DNA of 23,820 nt, from NCBI GenBank assembly GCA_023430545.1, contig JAEZAF010000004.1, forward strand, positions 1 through 23,820, given 5' to 3'. The notes under the pieces are model-generated. The model saw nothing but the letters and a program-made list of their open reading frames with translations, did no database searches and was not told where the DNA came from. The stretch is from Chloroflexota bacterium (GTDB lineage: Bacteria > Chloroflexota > Anaerolineae > Aggregatilineales > Phototrophicaceae). The position numbers were made by a program, and so were the translations under genes. Position 1 is the stretch's first letter. Each line of letters opens with the position of its first letter. Positions 14,116 to 21,140 of the stretch are shown here, piece after piece.

Positions 14116-15684
14116 TTGCGAACCGATCGTTATCTTTATCTAACCGTTTTTATCAGCGGCATGGTGACACTGGCGGTTGAACTGTCTGCATCACGTCTGC
14201 TTGGGAATGTTTTCGGCACCAGCAATATTGTCTGGGCCAACGTTATCGGTCTGATTCTGCTGTATCTTGCAGTCGGATACTTTATCGGGGGACGGCTGGC
14301 GGATCGCTCGCCACATGGCCGGACGCTGTATACACTGCTGATCTGGGCGGCCTTCCTGAGCGCTCTGATTCCGCTGGCTGCGCGGCCCGTCCTGAGTGCG
14401 GCGGCCTCCGCAATGGTGAATGCAGAAGCAGCGCTGGCACTGGGGTCGTTCCTAGCGATTCTGATTCTGTTCTCGGTACCTGTGACCTTACTCGGTATGG
14501 TCTCGCCGTTTACCATCCGGCTGGCGATTCATGATGCGGCTGATGCCGGTCGCATCTCCGGCGCGATTTACGCGATCAGCACGATTGGCAGTCTGGTGGG
14601 GACGTTCCTGCCGACGCTGTTTCTGATCCCGGAGCTAGGGACGTTTCGAACGTTTCTGCTGTTCGCCGGGGTGCTGTACGTCGTTGCATGGATTGGCCTG
14701 TGGCGCGAGGTGGGCTGGCGGGCGGCCATCTGGCTGTGGATGCCGGTGGTGGTCGCTGTGCTTTCGGCGCTGGTGCTTTCCGGGCCGCTGCGTGCTGCGA
14801 ACGAAGGTCATACGCTGCTGATGGAAGACGAAACCGGCTACAACTATATTCAGGTACAGGAAGATGAGCGCGGTTTCCGCTATCTGTATCTGAATGAGGG
14901 GCAGGGTGTCCACAGTATTTATCATCCGACGCAGTACCGTTACGGCGGGACCTGGGATTATTTTCTGGCAGCGCCGTATTTCAACGCAGGACAGACGCCG
15001 GATCAGGTGCAGTCACTGCTGGTGATTGGTCTGGCGGCTGGGACGATCCCGCGACAGTACCAGCACGTTTACGGTGACATCCGGATGGCCGGGGTGGAGA
15101 TCGATCCGGGGATTATCGAGGCTGGTGCGGAATACTTCGAGATGAACGAATCCGAGATGCCGAGCCTTGATGTCGCGGCGCAGGATGGCCGCTACATCCT
15201 GACGCAACTGGATGAAAGCTTCGATGTTGTGGCGATTGATGCCTATCGTCCGCCGTACATCCCGTGGCATCTGACGACCGTCGAGTTCTTTCAGGAAGTG
15301 CGCGATCATCTGACTGCGCGCGGTGTGGTGGCGATTAATGTGGGCCGCACACAGGAAGACCGTCGGCTGGTGGATGCGCTGACCAATGTGCTGCTGAAGG
15401 TCTACCCGAGTGTGCATGCAATTGATGTGCCGCGCTCGTTCAATACCATTCTGGTGGCGACGGTTGAGCCGACAACGGCGGATCAACTGGCGGTGAATGC
15501 TGCCGCGCTGCCGGTCGATGCCAATCCCACTCTGCGCGATGTGCTGAACGAGAGCATTGGCGCGCAGGTCGCCATTCATCCGAGTGAAGTGGTGTTTACC
15601 GATGACCGTGCGCCGCTGGAAACGCTGGTTGATTCGCTCGTGCTGAACTTCCTTCTGTCCGGTAATGCGGAGCAGCTTCAGTGA
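14116..15684 (+). CDS. Membrane-fused spermidine-synthase-like protein
   Basis: The 522-residue protein has an N-terminal membrane half (about six or seven helices between 5 and 222, with helices near 35-58, 72-90, 108-130, 150-172, 180-196 and 203-222) joined to a C-terminal polyamine aminopropyltransferase-like domain. In that domain the nucleotide-binding glycine loop is GLAAGT (305-310), followed by VEID (327-330) and by VVAIDAYRPPYIPWHLTT. The classic GGGDGG loop is not kept, so true spermidine synthesis is doubtful. It starts at TTG with AGGGAA 5 bp ahead. Its stop overlaps the GTG of the next membrane-protein gene. The role is unknown. Confidence 0.88.
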   Translation: MRTDRYLYLTVFISGMVTLAVELSASRLLGNVFGTSNIVWANVIGLILLYLAVGYFIGGRLADRSPHGRTLYTLLIWAAFLSALIPLAARPVLSAAASAMVNAEAALALGSFLAILILFSVPVTLLGMVSPFTIRLAIHDAADAGRISGAIYAISTIGSLVGTFLPTLFLIPELGTFRTFLLFAGVLYVVAWIGLWREVGWRAAIWLWMPVVVAVLSALVLSGPLRAANEGHTLLMEDETGYNYIQVQEDERGFRYLYLNEGQGVHSIYHPTQYRYGGTWDYFLAAPYFNAGQTPDQVQSLLVIGLAAGTIPRQYQHVYGDIRMAGVEIDPGIIEAGAEYFEMNESEMPSLDVAAQDGRYILTQLDESFDVVAIDAYRPPYIPWHLTTVEFFQEVRDHLTARGVVAINVGRTQEDRRLVDALTNVLLKVYPSVHAIDVPRSFNTILVATVEPTTADQLAVNAAALPVDANPTLRDVLNESIGAQVAIHPSEVVFTDDRAPLETLVDSLVLNFLLSGNAEQLQ

Positions 15685-16421
15685 CCGAGGCTATGTCATC
15701 CACTGCACCCATGACACCCAACACCAGAGCTTTATCTTTTTTGCTTTCGGTTATCACCCTGCTGCTGACACTGGCGATCCCGGTGGTGATTGTGCTGTTC
15801 AGTGTCCGGCTGGTGATGTCGCCAGCGTTTCTCTATTACGAATACCACCGTCCCGGCTTTCCGGTTGACGCCTACGGTATCACGCTGGAAGAGCGCCTGA
15901 CATATGGACCGCTGGCTGTCGAGTATCTGCTGAACGATGAAGGAATTGAATGGCTGGCCTCACAGACCTTTGCGGATGGCACACGACTGTATACACCGCT
16001 GGAACTTCAGCATATGCAGGACGTGAAGATCGTCACGAGGACGGCCTTCAATCTTCTCGTATTGCTGCTGATCGGGATTGCCGTCTGCGCAGCAGTGATG
16101 CTCAATCCCCGGTCGGATGTCCTGTGGCGAAAGGCCTTCTGGCAGGGGATCTATAACGGGGGGCTGCTCACACTGGCGCTGATTGTCACGATTGTGCTGG
16201 GTGCGATTTTCGCGTGGGATTACTTCTTTGTGACCTTTCACCAGTTGTTCTTTGCAGATGGCACATGGGTCTTCCTGTATTCGGATACGCTGATCCGACT
16301 GTTCCCGGAGCGGCTGTGGTTCGATGCGGCGCTGCTGATTGGCCTGCTGACGGTGGGGTTATCCATGATACTCATCCTGTTTTCATGGATGAACGTCACA
16401 CGTGCGTTTCAAAAACGATGA
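15681..16421 (+). CDS. DUF1461 (TIGR01906, Lit-like) membrane protein
   Basis: The 246-residue protein has four predicted helices: about 18-45, 122-142, 160-180 and 215-236. Conserved family patches are ELQHMQDVK (108-116) in the outer loop and TFHQLFFADGTWVF (185-198), with His111 and His187 as candidate functional residues. The family includes Lit, the lipoprotein intramolecular acyltransferase of low-GC Gram-positives that makes lyso-form lipoproteins; whether this distant member does so is not shown by sequence. The GTG start overlaps the previous stop (GTGA), suggesting coupled translation; an ATG four codons in is an alternative. Confidence 0.85.
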   Translation: MTEAMSSTAPMTPNTRALSFLLSVITLLLTLAIPVVIVLFSVRLVMSPAFLYYEYHRPGFPVDAYGITLEERLTYGPLAVEYLLNDEGIEWLASQTFADGTRLYTPLELQHMQDVKIVTRTAFNLLVLLLIGIAVCAAVMLNPRSDVLWRKAFWQGIYNGGLLTLALIVTIVLGAIFAWDYFFVTFHQLFFADGTWVFLYSDTLIRLFPERLWFDAALLIGLLTVGLSMILILFSWMNVTRAFQKR

Positions 16422-16436
16422 TCCCCGCGTTATAAT
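16408..16436 (+). promoter_or_regulatory. Sigma70-type promoter for yvcK
   Basis: TTCAAA (16408-16413) is followed after 17 bp by a perfect TATAAT (16431-16436). The predicted transcription start, about seven bases downstream, falls on the A of the yvcK ATG. The -35 element lies inside the end of the preceding gene. Confidence 0.65.
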
Positions 16437-16442
16437 CGATTC

Positions 16443-17726
16443 ATGGAGATAACACGCACACCTGTGGCAAGGTTAACCAGTTGGCTGCGGCCCGGCATCA
16501 AGATCAAACGCTGGATTGTGCTCGGTCTGCTGGGTGTGATCGCGACCAGTATTGGTCTGGTGAGGCTGATGTCTTCCGTACTGGGGCTGTCTGCCGAGCG
16601 CCTGACATGGGGGCAGTCACTGCTGGCCTTTGCTATCGGACTGGTCTGTATCGGGGCGGCGGTTTACGGCCTGCTCTCGACACTACTGGCACCGTATCAC
16701 CGTCTGCAGACGGGTACTGTCGCGGATGTGCTGTATACACACAGTCGTAAACAGCGCGGGATGAAGGTGGTGGCGATCGGTGGGGGGTCCGGCCTGCCTT
16801 CAGTACTGAGAGCAATGAAACCGCATACCGGCAATATCACGGCGGTGGTCACGGTCGCGGATGATGGCGGAAGCTCTGGCCGGTTGCGCCGCGATATGGG
16901 CGTCCCGCCGCCGGGTGATTTACGGAATAACATCGCCGCGCTGGCAGATGATGAAAGCCTGATGACACGCTTGTTTCAGTACCGTTTCGATAATGGCGAT
17001 CTCAAGGGCCATGCCTTTGGCAATCTGTTCATCGCTGCGCTGACCGGGATTTCCGGCAGTCTGGAAAATGCGCTGATCGAGACCGAGCGTGTGCTGAATA
17101 TTCAGGGACGGGTGCTGCCCTCCACGCTGCGTGATGTGCAGTTGGTGGCTGACATCCAGTTTCCGGGTATGACAGAGGCTACTCAGGTCGTCGGAGAGTC
17201 AACGATTGGTTTATCTGGCGGCAGGATCGAGCGAGTCAATCTGGAGCCTGTTAACGCTGAAGCCTACGACGAAAGCGTGCGTGCCATTCTGGAAGCGGAT
17301 ATTGTGATCATCGGACCCGGCAGCCTGTATACCAGTATTCTGCCGAACCTGCTGGTGAAGGGGATCGCTGAAGCCCTGCGTGCAACCCCGGCCTATAAGA
17401 TTTATGTGTGTAATGTGGCGACGCAGCCCGGTGAAACCGAAGACTTCAGCGTTGCCGATCATGTCATGGCACTTGAGCGTCACATTGGCCGAGGAGTCTT
17501 CCAGACGGTGCTCGCCAATAATGCCTTCCCGGTCGAAAATGCCGGTAAAAATACCATTTATGTAGAAACAGTCTCGCCTCATCACGAAATTGCGCAGCGT
17601 TACGAAGTGGTTTACACCGATCTCACTGACCAGCAGCAGCCGTGGCGTCACGACTCGGTCAAGCTGGCTGAACTCATACTTACATTGCGCGGAAATATTG
17701 TTGAAAAGGCGGCGGCGGCACTCTAG
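16443..17726 (+). CDS. yvcK: YvcK/GlmR-family protein with membrane anchor
   Basis: The 427-residue protein has two hydrophobic helices (about 23-40 and 60-83) followed from residue 107 by the CofD-like YvcK domain. The nucleotide-binding loop is VVAIGGGSGLPS (109-120), followed by VADDGGSSGRLR, PPPGDLRNNI, HAFGNLF and GPGSLYTSILPNLL. B. subtilis YvcK (GlmR) binds UDP-GlcNAc and is needed for growth on gluconeogenic carbon and for cell-wall precursor supply; that protein is about 317 residues with no membrane part. Here the domain should be held at the cytoplasmic face of the membrane. It directly precedes gap-pgk-tpiA, which fits a link to central carbon flow. No ribosome-binding site precedes the ATG. 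The usual partners rapZ and whiA are absent from the window. Confidence 0.93.
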   Translation: MEITRTPVARLTSWLRPGIKIKRWIVLGLLGVIATSIGLVRLMSSVLGLSAERLTWGQSLLAFAIGLVCIGAAVYGLLSTLLAPYHRLQTGTVADVLYTHSRKQRGMKVVAIGGGSGLPSVLRAMKPHTGNITAVVTVADDGGSSGRLRRDMGVPPPGDLRNNIAALADDESLMTRLFQYRFDNGDLKGHAFGNLFIAALTGISGSLENALIETERVLNIQGRVLPSTLRDVQLVADIQFPGMTEATQVVGESTIGLSGGRIERVNLEPVNAEAYDESVRAILEADIVIIGPGSLYTSILPNLLVKGIAEALRATPAYKIYVCNVATQPGETEDFSVADHVMALERHIGRGVFQTVLANNAFPVENAGKNTIYVETVSPHHEIAQRYEVVYTDLTDQQQPWRHDSVKLAELILTLRGNIVEKAAAAL

Positions 17727-17762
17727 TCCGCTGCTCTTTATTGATCCGGTTTGCTGCGGGTG

Positions 17763-17784
17763 GTGTGCGTACTGTGTGCGTGCT
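17763..17784 (+). promoter_or_regulatory. 11 bp tandem repeat upstream of gap
   Basis: gtgtgcgtact is followed directly by gtgtgcgtgct, ten of eleven bases identical and exactly one helical turn apart. It lies in the 105 bp yvcK-gap gap, about 50 bp ahead of the gap ATG. It could be a binding site for a regulator that contacts one face of the DNA. Confidence 0.4.
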
Positions 17785-17803
17785 GTCCGCAGAAGATGGA
17801 CAG
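17783..17803 (+). promoter_or_regulatory. Hairpin in the gap leader
   Basis: ctgtcc pairs with ggacag around a nine-base loop, ending 12 bp before the AAGGAG ribosome-binding site of gap. It may shape translation or message stability, but the stem is only 6 bp. Confidence 0.3.
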
Positions 17804-17831
17804 ACCTGTACGAGAGAAGGAGAAATACATA

Positions 17832-18839
17832 ATGGCTATTCGGGTAGGTATCAATGGCTTTGGACGCATTGGCCGCCAGGTGCTGAAGGCGATCCGTGAA
17901 GATTATGGCGACCAGATTGATGTCGTTGCCTTCAATGACCTCGGTAATCTGGACACGATGGCGCACCTGTTCCGTTATGACTCGAACTATGGCCGCTATA
18001 ACGGCACGGTTGAAGTCAAGGACGGTAACCTGATCGTCGATGGCGATGAGATCAAGGCGCTGGCGGAACGCGACCCAGCCAAGCTCCCGTGGGGCGATCT
18101 GGGCGTCGATATTGTGGTCGAAAGCACGGGTATCTTCACCAACCGCGATGATGCAGCCAAGCATCTTCAGGCTGGCGCGAAGAAAGTGATTATTTCCGCC
18201 CCTGCCAAGAACGAAGACGTGACCCTGTGCCTGGGTGTCAACGAAGACTGGTACGACTCTTCGAAGCATCACGTGATCTCGAATGCATCCTGCACCACCA
18301 ACTGTCTGGCGCCGGCTGCGAAGGTCGTCAATGACAGCTTCGGCATCGTCAAGTCCTATGTGACCACCGTCCACAGCTATACCAATGACCAGCAGATCCT
18401 CGACCTGCCGCACAAAGACCTGCGCCGCGCCCGTGCCGCAGCCCTGAATATCATCCCCACCACGACGGGTGCCGCCAAGGCGGTTTCACTGGTGATCCCC
18501 GAACTGAAGGGCAAGTTCGACGGTATCGCGATCCGCGTGCCGACCCCGACCGTGTCGCTGATCGACTTCGTTGCGACGGTTGAACGCCCGACCGACAAGG
18601 ATGGCCTGATTGCGGCTTTCGAAGCAGCAGCCAACGGCCCGATGAAGGGTATCCTCGGCGTTTCGCACGAACCGCTGGTCTCGATGGACTACAAGGGCGA
18701 CCCGCGCTCCAGCATTGTTGACGCACTGGCGACCGATGCTACCAGCAATCTGGTCAAGGTCATTGCGTGGTACGACAACGAATGGGGTTACTCGGTGCGC
18801 GTTGCCGATCTCGTGAAGTACATCGGCGAAAGACTGTAA
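17832..18839 (+). CDS. gap: Glyceraldehyde-3-phosphate dehydrogenase
   Basis: It interconverts glyceraldehyde 3-phosphate and 1,3-bisphosphoglycerate. The 335-residue protein has the NAD-binding INGFGRIGRQ (7-16), catalytic Cys154 in SNASCTTNCLAP, His181 in VTTVHSYT, and DLPHKDLRRARAAA. Asp36 in FNDL and the LPHKD region follow the NAD-preferring GapA pattern rather than NADP-type GapB. The reading frame is open 27 codons upstream, but the ATG used here has AAGGAG at the right distance and gives the family start MAIRVGINGFG. It begins the triose-phosphate cluster gap-pgk-tpiA and shows strongly biased, highly expressed-looking codon use. Confidence 0.97.
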   Translation: MAIRVGINGFGRIGRQVLKAIREDYGDQIDVVAFNDLGNLDTMAHLFRYDSNYGRYNGTVEVKDGNLIVDGDEIKALAERDPAKLPWGDLGVDIVVESTGIFTNRDDAAKHLQAGAKKVIISAPAKNEDVTLCLGVNEDWYDSSKHHVISNASCTTNCLAPAAKVVNDSFGIVKSYVTTVHSYTNDQQILDLPHKDLRRARAAALNIIPTTTGAAKAVSLVIPELKGKFDGIAIRVPTPTVSLIDFVATVERPTDKDGLIAAFEAAANGPMKGILGVSHEPLVSMDYKGDPRSSIVDALATDATSNLVKVIAWYDNEWGYSVRVADLVKYIGERL

Positions 18840-18868
18840 TACCCGCTTTACGCGTCTTGCGTTTATCA

Positions 18869-18898
18869 CCCTGGGGCAGCAGACTCGCTGTCCCGGGG
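18869..18898 (+). promoter_or_regulatory. 12 bp hairpin in the gap-pgk intergenic region
   Basis: ccctggggcagc pairs along its whole length with gctgtcccgggg (two G-U pairs) around a six-base loop. The stem is followed by TTCTG rather than a T tract. It could be a weak terminator or a processing or stabilising structure that sets the gap to pgk message ratio. Confidence 0.55.
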
Positions 18899-18930
18899 TT
18901 CTGCCTCACTCATCATTGTGGAGGGCGATT

Positions 18931-20118
18931 ATGAATAAAATGACTGTGCGCGATGCCGATCTGACTGGCAAGCGCGTATTGGTGCGCGTTGACTTCAACG
19001 TGCCGCTGGAAGGGTCCACCATCACGGACGATACCCGCATCCGGGCGGCGGTGCCGACGCTGAAGTATATCCTCGAACAGAAACCCAAAGCCGTTATCCT
19101 GATGTCGCATCTTGGCCGCCCTAAAGGCGGACCAGCGCCGGAGTTCTCGCTGAAGCCGGTGGTCAGTGTTCTGTCCGAGCAGCTTGGGACTGAAGTCCAC
19201 TTCGTCGATGACACGGTGGGCGAAAAGGCGGTTCAGGCGGTGGAAGCGCTGCCCGAAGGCGGTGTGCTCGTCGTGGAGAACACACGCTTCTATAAGGGCG
19301 AAGAAAAGAACGATCCTGAACTGGCAAAGCAGATGGCCGAACTCGGTGACGTGTTCGTCAACGATGCGTTTGGGACAGCACACCGTGCCCATGCCTCGAA
19401 TGTCGGCGTCTCGACGATTTTGCCTGCATACTCCGGCCTGCTGATGGAAAAGGAAATCGATTATCTGGCGACCACGCTGGAAAATCCCGCACATCCGTTT
19501 ATAGCGATCCTTGGCGGCGCGAAAGTCTCGGACAAGATCGCCGTGATCGAGTCGCTGCTGGACAAATGCGACCGTCTGCTGATCGGCGGCGGCATGGCGA
19601 ACACCTTCCTGAAGGCGCAGGGTTACTCGCTCGGCAATTCACTGGTGGAAGATGACGCACTCCAGACCGCGAAGGATCTGCTGGAAAAAAGCGGCGATAA
19701 ACTGCTGCTGCCGACTGATGCTGTGATCGGCGATAAATTCGATAACAGCGCCGAACAGAAGGTTATTCAGGTGAGCGCTGGTGTGCCCGAAGGCTGGGCG
19801 ATTTATGACATCGGGCCGGCAACGACGCAGAACTATGTCGATGCGCTTCAGGGTGCAAAAACCGTCGTCTGGAACGGGCCGATGGGCGTGTTCGAGATGT
19901 CGAATTTCGCCCGCGGGACGGTGGCCGTCGCTCAGGCGCTGGCTGGTGTGACGGCTGAGGGCGCGGTGACGATCATCGGCGGCGGCGACTCGGTCTCCGC
20001 AGTCGAGCAGGCCGGTCTTGCCGATCAGGTGACGCATATCTCGACCGGCGGTGGTGCCAGCCTGGAAATGCTGGAAGGCAAGGAACTGCCGGGGGTCGCC
20101 GCGATCCGCGACCGCTAA
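18931..20118 (+). CDS. pgk: Phosphoglycerate kinase
   Basis: It transfers phosphate between 1,3-bisphosphoglycerate and ADP. The 395-residue length is standard. Features in order are RVDFNVPLEG (19-28) and SHLGRPKGG for substrate binding in the N-terminal domain, then GGAKVSDK, GGGMANTF, the hinge and nucleotide region NGPMGVFE, and GGGDSVSAVEQ and STGGGASLEML at the C-terminus. The ATG chosen has GGAGGG 6 bp ahead; an upstream in-frame TTG would swallow that site. It follows gap by 91 bp, which contain a stable hairpin. Confidence 0.97.
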   Translation: MNKMTVRDADLTGKRVLVRVDFNVPLEGSTITDDTRIRAAVPTLKYILEQKPKAVILMSHLGRPKGGPAPEFSLKPVVSVLSEQLGTEVHFVDDTVGEKAVQAVEALPEGGVLVVENTRFYKGEEKNDPELAKQMAELGDVFVNDAFGTAHRAHASNVGVSTILPAYSGLLMEKEIDYLATTLENPAHPFIAILGGAKVSDKIAVIESLLDKCDRLLIGGGMANTFLKAQGYSLGNSLVEDDALQTAKDLLEKSGDKLLLPTDAVIGDKFDNSAEQKVIQVSAGVPEGWAIYDIGPATTQNYVDALQGAKTVVWNGPMGVFEMSNFARGTVAVAQALAGVTAEGAVTIIGGGDSVSAVEQAGLADQVTHISTGGGASLEMLEGKELPGVAAIRDR

Positions 20119-20162
20119 ACCTGCTGCGTCACGGTTAATGCATCATTGTTAGCCGTTTCCAT

Positions 20163-20204
20163 GAGCCATCGGAAGGTCATTGAACCTGTGACTGCCGGTG
20201 GCTC
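20163..20204 (+). terminator. Possible terminator after pgk
   Basis: gagccatcgg pairs with ccggtggctc (one G-U pair), and a small inner stem (aggt / acct) sits within the 22-base loop. The stem is followed by TTGTCT, a poor T tract, so read-through into tpiA is likely. Confidence 0.45.
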
Positions 20205-20245
20205 TTGTCTGCACAGGTCATTGTTAACACCATTTGGGCGGCAGA

Positions 20246-20264
20246 CACGTATACTCAATACGTG
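20246..20264. promoter_or_regulatory. Operator-like inverted repeat over the tpiA -10
   Basis: cacgtat and atacgtg form a perfect 7 bp inverted repeat with a five-base spacer. A TATACT hexamer, the best -10 candidate for tpiA, spans the left arm. A repressor bound here would block it. No -35 hexamer at ideal spacing was found. Confidence 0.45.
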
Positions 20265-20326
20265 AACAGGCCGCTCGATTTATCTTCAGACATTACCATT
20301 TCTTTCAATCAGAAGGAGTCAGGCTG

Positions 20327-21097
20327 ATGGCACGGATGCCGATTATCGCGGGTAACTGGAAAATGCATATGACCGTGGACGAGTCGGTCGATTTCGCACG
20401 GAAGCTCGCACAGTCCCTTGAACATTATTCCACGGTGGAGCGTGTGGTCTGCCCGACGTTTGTCGCGCTTGCGCCGGTGGCCGAAGCGCTGAAGGACTCG
20501 CCGGTCAACGTCGGCGCGCAGAACGTCCACTGGGAAGAAAAAGGGGCCTTCACCTCACAGATCAGCCCGCTGATGCTGCAAGGGCTGGCCGAGTATGTCA
20601 TCATCGGCCATTCGGAAGCCCGCGAATACCTGCATGAAACCGATGAGGAAATCAACAAAAAGGTGAAATCGGCGCTGGCCCACGGCCTCAAGCCGATTCT
20701 GGCAGTGGGTGAAAGTGATGCACAGAATCAGGCCGGCGAGACGCACACATTTGTCAGCGGTCAGATCCGCGCCGGATTAAGTGGCATTACTGCCGAGCAG
20801 ATGGCCGATGTCGTGATCGCTTACGAGCCGATCTGGGCGATTGGTACGGGTCGCAGCGCCAGCGGCGAGATCGCTCACAATATCGTCGCCAACACGGTCC
20901 GTGCGACGTTAATCGAACTTTATGGCGATGCGGTTGCGCAGACAGTGCGTATTCAGTACGGTGGTAGTGTCAAACCCGGCAATATGGCTGAGTATATGCA
21001 GTCCCCGGATATTGATGGAGCGCTGGTCGGCGGTGCTGCGCTCAAGGTCGAGGATTTCGCTGAGCTGGTGCGCATCGCGGCTGAAGTCAAGGCCTGA
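20327..21097 (+). CDS. tpiA: Triose-phosphate isomerase
   Basis: It interconverts dihydroxyacetone phosphate and glyceraldehyde 3-phosphate. The 256-residue protein has GNWKMH (9-14, catalytic Lys12), catalytic His95 in IIGHSEARE, catalytic Glu167 in AYEPIWAIGTG and the phosphate-binding YGGSVKPGN. The ATG chosen follows AAGGAG by about 10 bp and gives the usual start; 31 upstream in-frame codons do not match the family. The 208 bp gap after pgk holds a hairpin and a promoter-like site, so tpiA may be expressed both with pgk and separately. Confidence 0.97.
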   Translation: MARMPIIAGNWKMHMTVDESVDFARKLAQSLEHYSTVERVVCPTFVALAPVAEALKDSPVNVGAQNVHWEEKGAFTSQISPLMLQGLAEYVIIGHSEAREYLHETDEEINKKVKSALAHGLKPILAVGESDAQNQAGETHTFVSGQIRAGLSGITAEQMADVVIAYEPIWAIGTGRSASGEIAHNIVANTVRATLIELYGDAVAQTVRIQYGGSVKPGNMAEYMQSPDIDGALVGGAALKVEDFAELVRIAAEVKA

Positions 21098-21140
21098 GTC
21101 CGGCTGTCTCGCCGTCAATCCCTGAGTACAGGAGTCTTCT

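Noticed and set aside
13989..14180. 63-residue plus-strand ORF ahead of the spermidine-synthase-like gene
   Set aside because: It overlaps the well-supported TTG start and first helix in another frame and lies in AT-rich promoter DNA.
17211..18413. 400-residue minus-strand ORF across yvcK and gap
   Set aside because: It runs antisense through two clear genes and the space between them and shows no family features.
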